From Carya illinoinensis (Eukaryota > Streptophyta > Magnoliopsida > Fagales > Juglandaceae), in the NCBI RefSeq assembly GCF_018687715.1, contig NC_056752.1, forward strand, positions 16,451,501-16,515,500: DNA of 64,000 nucleotides, written 5' to 3'. Each line of letters begins with the position of its first letter. Position 1 is the stretch's first letter. Under the pieces are notes generated by a model, which saw only the letters and a program-made list of their open reading frames with translations, ran no database searches and was not told where the DNA came from. A program made the translations under genes and the position numbers. This document shows, piece after piece, positions 1-13,640 of the stretch.

Positions 1-77
1 AAGGTTGAGCTATTTTCCAGTAAATCAGGGGTGATCTCCTCGCATGCGCTGACTCGATCGCTAGCTTGGGGAAGAAG

Positions 78-3000
78 ATGATCAGTATCATGAAGACAGC
101 ATTAAGGATAGTTTTCCTTGCGGTGTTTCTTGGGGGGATCATAGTTTGGGTTCTTTTGCCAACCAAAACATACAAGCAAGCATGGACTCCCACCCTAAAC
201 AGCACGCTCAATTCAACATATTTTGGAGAACCAGGTTCCCTAATTTATTTCTGTAATAATTTTTGTTTTTTTCTGGTCACTACCTAAATGTTTTCCGATG
301 CATTCAGTTCTTTTTCTTAGAATCATGCTACAATTAATGATATCAATATCCAGGGACAAATCTTCTGCTTTTTACATTTCCCATGATATTTATAGCAGTT
401 TTGGGCTGCGTTTATCTCCACGTTCAGAACAAATCAAAGAATATGAACTCCAAAAGGTTACCTTCATCTCTTATGAATTGTTCAGCCACTACTTCTTTTT
501 CTTCGGCCGATCCATTTTTTTCCCAACTCATCAACAAAAGATGAATGCTTTTCCCCTCTTATGAGTCTATGACGCAAATCGAGCGACAAAACTGACATAT
601 ATACACTGTATAATTAAGTGATTGCAGAGTTATTACAAGCAATCGTTTGGCCTTTTGGAGACGTCCGGTGCTTGTGATGGCTCCTCTTGGAATTGTTACT
701 GCAGTGGAGCTTGCTTTTGCCGCCATGTTTGTTGTGCTCTTAATCTGGTCTTTATTCAATTATTTATATGTCAGCTTCGGTCACCTCCATATGCATAAAG
801 CAGGCGAGAAAGTGTATGTAGGAATATTTCTTCATTTAAAATTTCATTAGAAATTAAAACATCATGAACCTTGGTTTGAAAGTAGATAGAAATTACATGG
901 TTTGTAAGCCTTGCAGCTTCAACGATAACAGCCTGCTAATTTTATTACAAGAGTTAAAGTCCTTATAGATCATGATAGTTATGATCTCTCTCTAGATTTC
1001 TTGGATGCATCAATCATTTATTTTTCCTGATCTCGATTGATCTTTATACAAAACTAATTAATTAATTAAGATAATTAAGTAGCGTTCCGTTGTAATTGTA
1101 TGTCGTTGGCATGCAGGTGGCAAGCAAAGTTTCGAAGTATATCATTGAGACTCGGGTATGTTGGAAACATATGCTGGGCATTTCTCTTCTTTCCCGTGAC
1201 TCGAGGTTCTTCAATATTGCCTCTCGTTGGGCTGACATCAGAGTCTAGCATCAAGTATCATATCTGGCTTGGTCATGTTTCAACGATTCTTTTTGCCGCA
1301 CATACCGTAGGTTACATCATTTATTGGGCCATGACTGATCAAATGGCTCAGGTATTTTATTTTTTAAAGTCTGTAAAATCTTATCTCGGAATTTACTGAA
1401 AGAATATCGGGCGCACTGTCGCTATTAAAATGCCTTTATAGTTTGTTGCAAGGCTCTACACGTAATGATCTTCTCTGATCTATCCAATAATTTGTACGTG
1501 TTTGTCTTTTTATTTTTGGAATAGAATTAATGTTGTCTTTTTCTTGTTTGACAGTACTGCTGAGGGATGTCTTCGTAAATTACTTAGAATATTCCTTCTT
1601 GATGATTACTTGTCGTCGGTGATCTCATCTTTTCTTTTCTTTTAGAAAGAAGAAGGATGAGTGGTTCATGATCGTCTGCATCCTGCCAATATTGGATATT
1701 ACGAGAAGAAAATATATATCATTTATGAATACATAAATCATCATGTTAATATATAATAGGAAAATTGGAGCCTATATATGGGATTTCAATGCATGCATTA
1801 ATGCATATTAATTTATAAAAACCCAATTGAATATTGGTGAATGGAAGGTACGTCGTTTCGTAATTTCGAATTAAAGAGTGCAACAGTACTAAACTACAAG
1901 TACTAAAAATGTGATCTAAAAAAATAGAGACGAGAGAGAATTACAAAAGAAAAGCCCACATACAAACACTTCAATTTATTCCTTGTCTTCTTAATTGTCT
2001 GAATTGTAACTATCAATATAGTATTTAACAGTTTCTCAGTAATATTTATGATAGTACTACATATAACCGATCAGTCGCCGTGTGCCTGTTTGTGTATGTG
2101 TGGGCATGCCTGCGCAGATCGATCGAGAGAGGGGCATGCATGACGCATATATATATGTGTGGCTTTTTGCTGTCCATTAATTAAAATGGCGTTTTGGCAA
2201 TAATGCATGCAGTTGCTTCAGTGGAGCCGTGATTGGGTGCCAAATGTAGCTGGGGAGATTGCAATAGTATTTGCATTGGCTATGTGGGTTACAAGCTTTC
2301 CTCGCATTAGGCGAAAGATGTTTGAGGTTTTCTTCTATACCCACCATCTTTACATTCTCTATATCTTCTTCTACGTATTGCATGTTGGCGCTGCCTACTT
2401 CTTCATGATCCTTCCGGGGATCTTCCTCTTCCTTGTCGATCGATTCTTGAGATTCCTACAGTCGAGACAAAGTGCTAGGTTGGTCTCTGCACGCATTCTA
2501 CCTTGTGACACTGTTGAACTAAACTTCTCCAAGAGCGAAGGTATAGCATGGACGATTAGTACTACTCATGAAATAGTAGATTTTCTGACACCAGTATTTT
2601 GTTTTGTCCGTAGAATCTGAATTGTAAGTTTTCCTCCCAGGTTTGAATTACAATCCAACAAGCATCATGTTTTTAAATGTGCCTAGTATTTCCAAGTTTC
2701 AGTGGCATCCTTTCACAGTAACTTCCTGCTGTAATATGGAGCCGGATAAGCTCAGCGTTGTCATCAAACGCGAGGGAAGCTGGTCTCTGAAGCTTTTCCA
2801 AGAACTTTCTTCTCCTGTGGATCATCTCAAAGTTTCTGTCGAAGGACCTTATGGTCCTTCTTCATCTCATTTTCTGAGGTGATCAGTTATAAACTGTGAA
2901 AGAATTTGCTAGCGTACTACGTACAGGCAGTTTTCTTCTATAATATCAGCTTATTAATTTCTCTTTTAATCTGATTGATTTTTATTTTTCTGGCACAAGG

Positions 3001-3958
3001 CACGAGTCCCTGGTGATGGTGAGTGGAGGTAGTGGGATTTCTCCTTTCGTGTCTATAATTCGCGAGATAATTTTCCGAAGCCAAAATGGAAGCTTAAACG
3101 TCCCGCGTGTTCTCCTCGTGTGTGCCTTCAAGAACTCGGCGGATCTCGCCATACTAGATCTCTTAATTCCTATTTCTGGTGCACCCATTCAAACTTCCAA
3201 AATGCAGTTGCAAATAGAAGCCTATGTCACCAGAAACAAAGAGCAGCCATCCATAGATTCCCAGAAGCTCATCCAGACAGTATGGTTTAAGGCAGACCAA
3301 TCAGACTCACTTATTTCTCCCGCTCTAGGCCCAAACAATTGGTTATGGCTTGGTGCAATAATCTCGTCATCATTTGTCGTGTTCCTTCTCTTTTTAGGCA
3401 TTGTCACTCGTTACTACATTTACCCTATTGAACAAAACACCAATGAGACTTATAATTTCTCATTCTGCTCTCTTTGGGACATGTTTTTGGTATTTACCTG
3501 TATTCTCTTAGTTTCTAGTGTAATATTTCTTCTGTGCAAGAAACAAAATGCAAGGGAAGGGAAGCAAATCCAAAATTCTGATGTGCCAACACCAACAAAT
3601 TCATCAGGGTCTTGGTTCAATGTTGCGGATATGGAGCTAGAAAGCCTTCCCCATCAGTCTCTTGTTCGAGCCACCAACGTGCACTTTGGTGCTAGGCCTG
3701 ATCTTAAGAGTAAGTTACCTCTACTAACACCTAAATAGATCAGAGTAAACGCATGCATCGCCTTATAATTAATTAGTATGTTTGGTAGAGTAATCGACTG
3801 TATGTATTGTCAATGCAGAAGTTCTTCTTGAGTGCACAGGATCAGATGTTGGAGTTTTAGTCTGTGGTCCGAGGAAGATGCGACATGAGGTTGCCAAGAT
3901 TTGTTCGTCTGGTTTGGCAGAAAATCTGCACTTTGAGTCCATCAGCTTCAACTGGTGA
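78..3958 (+). CDS. FRO: Ferric-chelate reductase (FRO family), intact 8-exon gene
   Basis: Reduces Fe(III) chelates (in related proteins also Cu(II)) using NADPH, FAD and two haems, usually at the plasma membrane, before metal uptake. Exons I place by GT-AG sites and frame: 78-234, 354-456, 628-813, 1117-1351, 2213-2540, 2641-2878, 3000-3709, 3819-3958. These join to 2097 nt (698 codons plus stop), close to the usual 700-725 residues. Visible marks: an N-terminal membrane segment (about 7-27); haem histidine pairs H197/H211 (exon 4, HIWLGH...AAH) and H271/H284 (exon 5, THHLYI...VLH); the FAD motif HPFT at 359-362; GPYGPSS near 405-411; the nucleotide-binding motif GGSGISPF near 425-432; two C-terminal membrane segments in exon 7; CGPRKM at 668-673; and the conserved tail ending FNW. 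The start is the first in-frame ATG; another ATG lies four codons on. Only 77 bp of upstream DNA is visible, so the promoter is outside the window. Which FRO paralogue (root or leaf type) cannot be told. Confidence 0.93.
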
Positions 3959-4116
3959 TGAATTTGAAAGGTGAATGTGTCTCAGTGTCTGTTAGCATTA
4001 CAGGAATTCTTCTTTTGGGGCAAAAGAATCCAATCTTCGAGTCTTAAAGTTCGTGGCACATGAAAAGTACTAATCAGCTGGTGGCCAGGTTGCAAATTAA
4101 TATCTGTTCATGATCC
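3959..4116 (+). other. FRO 3' flank shared by both gene copies
   Basis: The sequence after the stop codon stays alignable with the second FRO copy (about 62010-62160) until roughly 4116, where the two diverge. It is probably 3' UTR and immediate flank, and it marks the right limit of the duplicated segment. No unambiguous polyadenylation signal was chosen. Confidence 0.6.
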
Positions 4117-5481
4117 GCTGCGATCGGCAAATGTATAATCTGCAGTACCTTTGTTTTATTATTGCCGGCCAGAGGTTGAACTAAAGAGTTAAATTTGTAT
4201 GTATTTTCAATCAGTACAAATATAATTAATTAAAATATATAATGTGGTCAAATAAATTCAACAAATAATAATGTTGAATCCTAAAAATTCCAAATCTAAG
4301 TCAATTTGGTAGTTTTCGCTCGCCTATATATCCAAATAATTTGAATGGGGGTAGCTAATTAATAACCAAGAGGGATTAAGAGGAACATTTTGAGGTACAA
4401 AACAGGCGTGAGCAGCTCTAGCTTGATTGCTCCTCTATGTTGATGCATGAAAAATTGCACAACAGGCTGGAATGGAAGAAAGAGTACTAATTATCAGCAT
4501 GCTATAGTAATTCAGGCCTCAATCGGTGTGTTCTGGTGCTCCCGACAGTGTCTGGTGTTGCTGTACAGTGTCGATGTTTACATTCATGGCAGTGAAAAGA
4601 AAATAAGTGTAGAGAAAGTAAAGAGAGATGAACACACAAATTTAAGTGATTCGGCATAACCTTTACATCCACTGGCATTTGAGGAGGAGAAATCCATTAT
4701 AATATACTTATTACAGTCTCTCATAGCCTCTCATTTCTCATTGTGTAATGCAGATCTTGAATATGTTTGCTGGAGTAGACCCCTTCGCCTGAGCTCTATT
4801 TCCAAAGGTTGAAGAAGTCAAAATTGAAGAAGAAGATGTTTTAAGTTGTCCATAGGTCCCCTTTTATCTAATACCTCTTTCTGCGTGGCCCCTGCAGTAG
4901 TGAGGCATGGTCTAATTTGCATGTCTAACTGTCGCTCCATTTCCCACTTTCTCTTGACACACCCTTTGCCTTCTGATACACTCTTCTCCCTTGCCTCCCT
5001 ACTATTCCTGTTATCTCCTAGTGGTGGCCTGGGCTTGGATATTTTGCTCCCTCACAGTTGCCCGCAATTCTTAAGGGAAATTTGTTCTAACAAAGACCTT
5101 GAGAATCTTTAAGGTAAAATATGCAATAGAGGTTGTCTATAGAAATTTGTGAGGAAATAAACTTCGAGAGTTGGTCTCTGGTTGTCCGTTCCCCTTACAT
5201 TAAGTAGTAAAGATTTTTGAGCATGAGATTAAGTGGGAGATGGGCTCGACCGCATGAAGTGCGAGCACAGGGCTTGTCTTGGCGAGACAAGTGGGAGATA
5301 GGCTCGACCGCATTGGGCACAAGTGGGAGATAGGCTCAACCGTAGCTTGGCTATGGCGGGAGAAGTACTCTACTACATAGGACATGAGCACATAGCTCTA
5401 CTATGGTGGTAGGTGTACTCGACTGTGTAGAGCACGAGCATGTAGCTCGGCTCGCTACAAGGGTTTATGCTTTTTGCGGTG
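4117..5481. other. Intergenic DNA with LTR-like remnant and minisatellite
   Basis: No gene recognised. The stretch near 4560-4730, with a ...GATTCGGCATAACCTTTACATCC-like passage, resembles LTR DNA of plant retrotransposons, but no ends were found. From about 5215 to 5460 there is an imperfect repeat in which a phrase like AGTGGGAGATAGGCTCGACC recurs about three times and then decays into related GTAGCTC/ACTCGAC units. Confidence 0.4.
5215..5460. repeat. Degenerate minisatellite
   Basis: Three clear copies of AAGTGGGAGATRGGCTCRACCG occur within about 110 bp (near 5231, 5288 and 5321), followed by weaker copies built on GAGCACATAGCTC and GTACTCGACT. Spacing is irregular, so this is a decayed tandem array, not a clean satellite. 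Confidence 0.6.
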
Positions 5482-7850
5482 CACTATTGTCCCCGTGACA
5501 AATCCAAAAAACGTGGAAAATTAATTTAAGCCACAATTTTTCTATCGCCACTCAAACGCAGCAAAATTAACTTGACATTTGCTCTTTTCTTTGCCGTAAT
5601 GGAATCACCATCTAGGATTTGGTATTTCTGTCAATTTACCCACCTAGAAATGGATGGGTTGTTGCTGCCACTGTTGGAGGCCAACCGATTCCCTCAGATG
5701 CCGCAAAATCCAAACAGTAAATGCTGCAATGCCCAAATTGTCGGAAGAGATTGTCTTCCACTCGCCGTAAACAATAATGGTCTCATCGTGCTAGATCGGT
5801 CACCTAGGACCATCTGTTCATTTCAACAACTCGAAAGTCCTCAGTGATTTCAGATCAACTAGCTATGACCATCTATTCGTCACATCTGAGTATATGGTCA
5901 CGATGGGGCTAGATCCGCCAGTGGGTGGAGTACTTCTTTGCAGTGAAAGAACCGCCAAAATTGATTTTTCAACTGGTGGCAAAAAACCATTCATGGCAAT
6001 GACTATTTTTCTACGATACCCCATAATTCCCATGTATAGATTAATTACCAGTGTTTAAATTTTGCTTTTAATTTGATGATAATTACTCATTGTGAAGTGA
6101 AGTATTTTGCAAATAATCTGTTAATTTATCTGGGCCAATTACAAAATTGAACCTAAATGTAAAATCATATATTATTATATGGACTACTTGGACCTAAACT
6201 TGCACTGGGACTTAAAATTTAATATTGATGAGTTTAATTTGTAGAAATTTGATCTCTCCCAACTGATTAGATTGTGCATTCATATATATATATTGGTGTA
6301 CTTTGATGACTTGCTCTAGATGGAATACAAATGATCAAACCAAACACAATCAATACCACAAATATTTAGGAGAGATCAAATTGCATACAACCATTAGACT
6401 TCAGATAGATGATAGTGAATAATCGTAATCCACATAACCTTGAAGAAGTAGTACTATATAGAATGCAGTCACTATGTTAATCATCATCCAGATGTTACTC
6501 TTCCCAATTGCATAGGTCATACAATGCATCACTTGCTGATTTCTAATTCAACATGCCAGTAGTCCTACCTGTTTCTACATGTACATTTGTACCATATTCA
6601 TGTACAGAGGAATATTTACATTGAACTTGTTTGGGGTATCGGCTAGCTCATCCAAAACAAGTCTTGGCCCTTGGAAGCTTTCAACCATAGCAAGCATTCC
6701 TGGAACCAAACCACCAACCTTTTATAAGTTACTCAAATCCCTATACCATTAGCAATGGTGAATGTGAAATCATGCATCATGCACTATAAAAATTGAACTT
6801 AAAAAATAGCCTATAAAATTAGGCTACAAAAACCCACACATGTCATATAGGCTACAAAAATAGGCTACAAATTAATATCATCCTTTAGCTTAAAATATCC
6901 TACAACAATCCCTCAAGTTAACTTAAATTTATGTATCATTTTTCCTTCATCTTAACTTAGCATGTCAAATGGGATATATTTGTAGTAGGTATTGCAATGT
7001 GTGGTAGCTAATGGTTTATATGAAGTTGTGGGATGTCAATTTAGCTACATGCTGATACCATATATTTGTTTCTAATACATATAATTAGGATGACATTTGA
7101 AGCTGATGGTTTTTGTCTACCTACATTGACAGGGTCATGAACAACCTCAAGTCATACTAGCCAAAGGATGGATTACACATTCAGTTCCATATGTGCCCAC
7201 TTTAACTCAACCACCCTATGTATGAAAAAGCTAAGTTCTTCAAATCTTTGGTTTTACACAATTTGTTTAATGATATATATATATATATATATATATATCT
7301 ATCTCATTCACCTAATCACTAGAGCACTATACCAGTTGTTGAGTTAGGAAACAATTTTTTAAAATAGAAAATCATTTTAAGCTTGTGCAAATCATGTTAT
7401 AATTTAATTTTGTTTGCCGCCTAATTGTTTATTGTAACCATTTATTTGCATGCAGTTCCTAAGACATTATCATAATTTCAATTAATGGTAAAAAATCAAT
7501 AATGGGAAATTCTCTGGCAGTTACAAAAACATTTAATTTAGCACACATTGCATGCAGTCATGTTAAGCCTAGAAAGTCCTTCTTGAGCAATACATCACAT
7601 TTAATAAACAATTCTGAATCCAAGTTAGTTTTTTATTCTAAATAGATGTTGAGGATGCCATTGTAATTACTATGACCTATCAAATCTGAATATATATGTA
7701 AAGCAGAATAAAGTACATGCAATAAATCACATTACCTCCCATGCATCCTTCACCCTCTCCAACACCTAGGTGGGAAAACAACATTCCAAAATACTCAAAT
7801 GATGTTACTGCATGTGGGAATTCATCCTTCAAAAGATAACTTCATCAAAA
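5482..7850. mobile_element. Candidate left end of a decayed CACTA element
   Basis: A CACTATTGTCCCCG end-like sequence begins here, and minus-strand CACTA proteins lie to the right in the order seen in the intact element at 48352-59272 (TnpA-like left, Tnp2 right). The interval is AT-rich and non-coding and contains a cluster of TAGGCTACAAA-like motifs near 6800-6870 that could be subterminal binding repeats. No matching right end or target duplication was found, so the boundary is tentative. An (AT)n run lies at about 7275-7299. Confidence 0.35.
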
Positions 7851-7869
7851 GTATTTCCAAAAATGATGA

Positions 7870-9960
7870 TCAAAATACAGTAGTGACTACTAGCAAACAC
7901 AGGGATGAATAAGGAACTGCAGTTTGAATCTCTCTCTGAGACTCAAATTGCGTCTCCATTTCTGACATTCGAATACCCATGCGTGCCTCATATGAATCCA
8001 TATGCTCCCTCATAGCAAAGAATCCATTTTCAACCTGTTCAAACAGATTTCGGTAATACTCTGCATCTTTCCTATTTTGTTCATTTTCCTTGGCAAGCAT
8101 TCATACTCCTCAATGTGTATTCCAAGTACTTTACTCGATTCGTGCATAACAGAGTGGCTTAGCCCTCTTGAATACCTTGGTCTGTGCCCTAAAACCTCTC
8201 TAAAAGTAGCAGTTGTTGCTTCATCTGTGTGAGCCTCTAGCTCTTTGGCATTCAGCTTTTCCGCCATCTATTTCTGTAGCATGAAAAAAAACACATGTTA
8301 AAATAATAATCTAAAGTTACATATAAACATTTGGGCATAGTAAATATATATGCTCACATAATTTTCTTTTGTAGCTTGTGTGATAAATCTGCCCCTTTTG
8401 TTTGACCAATGCACATCTTTGTAAAAATCAATCAGATTCTTGTCCTTCTACATGAACATAGCCATACCAGTCAACCCCTTGTACATATTATTCCAATTTA
8501 TCTTTGGCCACACCATCCAGATTAATTGATCACATGTCACATACCTTTCTTTCCATAAGTACAACAAAAGAAGTCCTCCCACCTGTGTGGTTGACCCTTT
8601 GTTTACTCCTATTTTCTCTGTTTTGGGTTGACAGTTTTGGGTATAAAACATGACTCCAGTGAAATTGATTGGTACACAAAAAAAGTCTAAATTAATCAAA
8701 TGAATCTACACCATAATATTTCCTCATGTAACCTCTCCAATTTCTTGTTTACAGATTAAGTTTCCTATGTTAATAGTCATAAAGCACTACCCACTTCGTT
8801 GAAATTATGCATCTGCTTTAGCTACAAAAATTCAGTTTACGTTTTTGTTACAATTAACTTAAACATTTTCATGCATGTGGTTACCTAGATTGACATCGAC
8901 TACAACTTCTAATTTCTGAACAATATGGCATATGAGTACTCAAGAAAAACAGATAACTTACCTTGAATTAATCACTCCTCCACCGATTTGATAACCACTC
9001 CCAAACTGGTATCTCTACCAACGCACCTTCATTCGCTAGTGCCTCCTCATGTGTTGCATAACTCAAGTATTTAAGATATAGTTTGTAATGAAATACATTA
9101 TATGCATGAGATAGCTGATTGGTGACTGTCCGCTGATGATTTTTCTTGGTCCAATCCAAGACAAAGTCAGCCTATCAATGCCATTGTGTTAAAACCCATG
9201 TACCATGCATATTGTAAGTTTGTTAGCACACTTATAACATTATGACTTACATAGATAAACCTATATAATAAAGCATTATTTATGTTATAACCAGATGTAA
9301 TTCCTTTTATAACAAACAATAAAAAATTTGAAACCTAATTCATTAGTCAACACGGCATACAATTCAAAGAATTCTAAATGAAAGCCATACTCGAACATGC
9401 TATATAAGCTCCTCTTTCTCCTTCTCGTCGACAACACTTTAGCTAACATTTCTCATTTTTGTATAGTGCTTCACAATCCATGTGACTCTCGTTGTGTATA
9501 TTGTTCTATTGTTGCATGATGGACCTATCTTCCCATCTTTGATTTCAAGTGGTATTTTTCCATACTTACGCATCCTTTCAAACTCTATCCCTTTAGCTAC
9601 ACCCCTACTACATTTACCACCTATTGGTACTATAACATAATCACAAACTTTTAGAAATTGTGTTTCTACAATGTATGAACCAGATTGACACCAAATGTAA
9701 AACTTAAGAAATACCACAATAATGAAGTGAAACCAAATTTATACTTACCCTCGATAGTTGGATTACCATCTGCAGGAGTAATGGATGGCAAAATCATTGC
9801 ATGTACATCATTTGGGCCTTGAGTGGAGTCATTAGAGTCCATGGCAGCTTCATCCCTTAGAGTCCAACATGCTGGTCCTGGCTATGGGGTTGGTTCAGTT
9901 GGAGGCAACACCCCTTGGCCCGTCCCTCTATTTGACTGAGTCATTTATGCTGCACCATAT
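7870..9960 (-). pseudogene. TnpA-like CACTA protein (Ptta/En/Spm type), decayed
   Basis: Read on the minus strand, scattered segments match the architecture of the TnpA-like gene at 49113-50592. About 9960-9760 gives a low-complexity N-terminus beginning MTQSNRG. About 9717-9439 contains GKCSRGVAKGIEFERMRK..GKIPLEI, equivalent to RVRGITRGVCIEKVRKVGKIKVDI of the younger copy. About 9159-8968 and 8699-8448 follow, and 8267-7870 has FREVLGHRPRYSRGLSHSV followed by a charged helix that looks like a coiled coil. The FREVLGxRxGYxRGLGHxV phrase is typical of the plant Ptta/En/Spm transposase family (the PF03004 type, by my recognition). Reading frames change between segments and I could not join them into a working gene. 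It probably belongs to the same old element as the Tnp2 remnant at 12860-13640. Confidence 0.6.
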
Positions 9961-12855
9961 TCAAATCAAACAAATTGTTGAAATACCATAAAAGAAAGGA
10001 AGTTAAATGAATACATGAACTTTGAAAATACTATAGATGATATGAATACATGAACTATATAAAAGACATTGTATTATGTTTTTCTACAGTATGTAGTCCA
10101 TGCATGTCGGCCAAAAGAAAGAAACACATGAACTGTGTAAATATTAGAGATGGAGGCTAGACAGATTCTACTATATGTACACTTTTTCCTTATTTGGAGG
10201 GCTGGACAGATTGGGTAGAAGAAGATGAGATGAAGCAGTACTCTTCTTTTTCCTCCAAGGAATGGCCAGGAAAAATATCCTCTTAGCAAATCAAATGCTT
10301 TATCCTCACTTCTGGTCTTGGAATGCCCTTTGTTTTGATAGACTTTGGCATGTGATGTGATGAAAATATTGGATCCCGCTTAAATGAATCTCATCTCTTG
10401 TGCCTTCTGTACCGAGAAGAAGTAGATATTGTAGGTTCTACAGTGGACTGAACATCACTTAACAGCTATTGGCTACAGTAGCTATCATCACTTTCTTTTA
10501 TTTTGATTTTTTAATATACATCCAGCTGTGTTCACATGTACAGTTTACTAAATAATTCCACGTAATCTATTTGGGAGACACTTGTGTACACTTGTATATT
10601 TACATGTGACACCAGACTTCAGCCATGCCTTTTTCATGTGTGATTCAATTATTACATCGAGAATGTTATATGATTATGACTTATTCTAATAAAGAATAAA
10701 TGTCTTACTTTTTTAATGGATGGTGGACATATATATATATATCCAAATGAAATTGCGCACAATATATTAAAACATATTTTGGGATTATATATGTTTTGGC
10801 AAAATAAAGTATGGAATCAGTTTTGTAAAAATAGACTATTATAAATCACTTTATTTGTATAAAGCCTCGAAATTAGATGTGGATATTAAATTGATCATTC
10901 ATAGTTAGAAGACACTAATGAGATGTGGATATTACATTTCATTTGGGTGTAAAAAATATTAATATACTCCATTTTTTATACGTAATATTTATGCTTGTAT
11001 AATGTAAAATTGCTGATAAGCTAATCGATGAATGAAGTTAGATGAAGTACTTGTTAAAGATTCGGTGTAAGTCGATATATGGTTTATATATTTGGCTGAA
11101 GTTTATGAACTGTTGGCATGTTTAGACTAATTTACTAACTACAGATAACTTGATGTCGTTCACTATATATTTAGTGAAATGGAACCATCCCTAATATGTT
11201 TTCAGTGAGAGGACCTTTGCCAAGGGTTTGACCAGGTAAGGTAGTAATAAATGTGTGCATACAGAGCCTTGTCATAATTTCATATGTCAGTTGGCATGTG
11301 GACATAATTTCTTTGGTATTAGGTAAACATGTTCAACTACATTAGTCAAGACAATACCTTTTACTTGTTCAACTAGCAAGTTAGGTGAAGCAGGATAAGA
11401 GTCGATATTTCCACATATTATGGATATATAGTAAACACTCCCCCAACATTTTCATTCTCTTTCATAGAAAAGAATCCCATTATTTGCCCATTCTTCATCA
11501 AATGTCACATGTGGATTGATCAAGCAATGATAGAATTTCTAATTTGAATCACATGAGATTCCATATATATAATGGATGAAGTACATAGGAACAGATGAAT
11601 CGGAAGAAGGGACACCTCTCTTTGGTTGTACCTGAGAATTATATCTCTTGTAACTGTTGATAAATAATCAACAAAAGTTTTTCATTCCCTCTGTTTCAAA
11701 ATAGATATTATTCATATGCAACTTTTGAAGCAAACCACAAAGTCCTCTACTGCTTTGTGACACAAACTTGGTTTCTAAGAAAGTGAGGAAAAACAGTTTA
11801 TAAAATAAAGAATATCTAGCCAGCAAAATCCATCTAGACTTGTGGCAATGCATTAAAATTTCTCCCATCAATCTCCCTAGTCTGGAGGGATCTAATATAT
11901 CCAAGTCCGCCGACCAATAAATCGACTTTATTAAAAGCGTAAAGGAGAAGAATCCAAGCTAAGATGCAATTTCATAACCAATAAAACAAACTAGTTCGAC
12001 TACACCTGGAGTAAATGTGGATAGAAAGAAACTATTACTAAAATTTACAAATGCTAATCAGAGGTGTCAAAATATTAATTTCATATTGAGGAATCATATT
12101 CCTAAGCCATAAACACCATTTGACCTTGTGCTATATTGCCAAGAATAAAAATATAGTTAAAGAAAGTTACAAAAGTTTATGGTAAAAGTAACAAGTTGAG
12201 ACTTCCATATACATTTCTCAAAAATATCTTTTGCTAGCTGTACAAGTGAATCTTGGACTTCGGCCATATTTGAAATTCTCTCTGCCTCCTTAATTGCTTT
12301 AGCTACTACAAATAAACTATTTTTCTGCTACAGAAAATATATCTTGTAAGTAGTAGCCTCTGCTACTTCCTTTGTTGTATCCATATACATTGGATGTCCT
12401 GTTTCTGGGTAGGTGTCTCAGATGAGGCATTATTTTTCATCTTGAAGCATTATTGGATTGACATTTTGACAATGGTTTGATTGGCCTTATATTTCACCCC
12501 AACTAATATATTTACTAGTAGAAATAAGGCTGCTCATGTGCTATAGATGATATTAAAATAGAGTGACTAATGCAGTGACATAGCTTTATCATGTAAAAGA
12601 TATGTTTTTATGGAATGGAAAGTAAATTGAAGCTCGTAATAATGAGAAAGTAGTGAAGAGAGATACCAATCTTTATCGTCATGTACCTATTTCCAACATC
12701 AGATTTACCCTTACTCACCTGTAGACTAAATATCAGTTTCAATATTTGGTAAGAGCATGTAATTACTAGGTTCAAGACATGTATTCACAAACTTTGAATG
12801 TAAAATATTAATATTAAATATTAACTCGATGCATTAATGCACACCTTCATCGTCA
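9961..12855. other. AT-rich interval between two CACTA remnants
   Basis: No convincing coding sequence. It lies between the TnpA-like and Tnp2-like remnants and may be internal DNA of the same element or later insertions. Short ORFs in it resemble nothing known to me. A short AT microsatellite lies near 10727-10742. Confidence 0.4.
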
Positions 12856-12859
12856 AACA

Positions 12860-13640
12860 AAGTCTCGCATTCAGATTCAACATCTTCGCTGCAACCAGTC
12901 TTGACATCATCATCTCAATCTATACTCATCAATAAAAGCTTCATCAAACAAATTTACTGTTGCATCTTTGAATGTTGTTTTAGCAGTGACATGTATTGGT
13001 TCTATGTCAGACCTATGCAAGGGATTCCGCATGCCACTATCATCATAATCAGGTTCTACTTCTACATATGAGGGCTCGTTCTCTTGGAAAGCAACATCAT
13101 CCAGATTCTGCTCATCATCGTCAACATTGTCATTGACCAGTGGTTTAGTTGGAACATCATACATGTTCTTGTTGCTCACCCTTTGGACGACAGACCAATT
13201 ACCACGTTTACTGTTATCTTTAATGTAAAACACTTGGCCTCCTTGACAGGCAAGTGCGAATGGCTCGTCTCTATAGCATTTGCCGGATGTGTTCACACTA
13301 GTTATGTGAGCTCTATCATGTATTATTCTCCTTGTATCACTAACGTCAAACCAGTCACATCTAAACAAATATACATGACGCCAACCCATGTAGCATAGTT
13401 GCAATATATCAATCAAAACACCGTAGAAATCAATAGGCCTAGATTTGAGTTCGCCTTTAACAACCACCCCACTGTTTTAGATTTGATGATGTTCTCCACA
13501 TAACAGCGTGTGGAATCTAGTGTTATTCATGATGCAAGCAGAAAAAGATGAAACCCATAGGTCTGGCCCACAAGCGAGTGCATATAAGTGTTTAGATATG
13601 TCATCTGGACTCTTTGAAAGCTCTTCTTGAATTCGCCATA
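12860..13640 (-). pseudogene. Tnp2-like CACTA transposase, C-terminal remnant (DUF4216)
   Basis: On the minus strand, about 13620-13480 encodes ...LYALACGPDLWVSSFSACIMNNTRFHTL, which corresponds to LACGLSKRAIQYSGCLVHGYRFHT in the younger element. The open stretch 13467-12910 continues with FYGVLIDILQLCYMGWRHVYLFRCDWFDV, then FALACQGGQVFYIKD, then an acidic tail. This is the DUF4216 region that ends plant Tnp2 transposases. A stop separates the two pieces near 13468, and the rest of the transposase is missing because a gypsy fragment abuts on the right. Non-functional. Confidence 0.75.

Noticed and set aside
66..77. Earlier TTG start giving MGKK before the FRO ATG
   Set aside because: TTG is not a usual plant start, and the ATG at 78 is kept in equivalent position (48035) in the second copy.
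559..759. Antisense ORF opposite FRO exon 3 (again at 59620-59850)
   Set aside because: Shadow of the sense exon; it extends across an intron boundary.
2177..2383. Antisense ORF opposite FRO exon 5, also present opposite the pseudogene exon (61292-61498)
   Set aside because: It mirrors a conserved sense exon and so is kept open by it; no independent coding signal.
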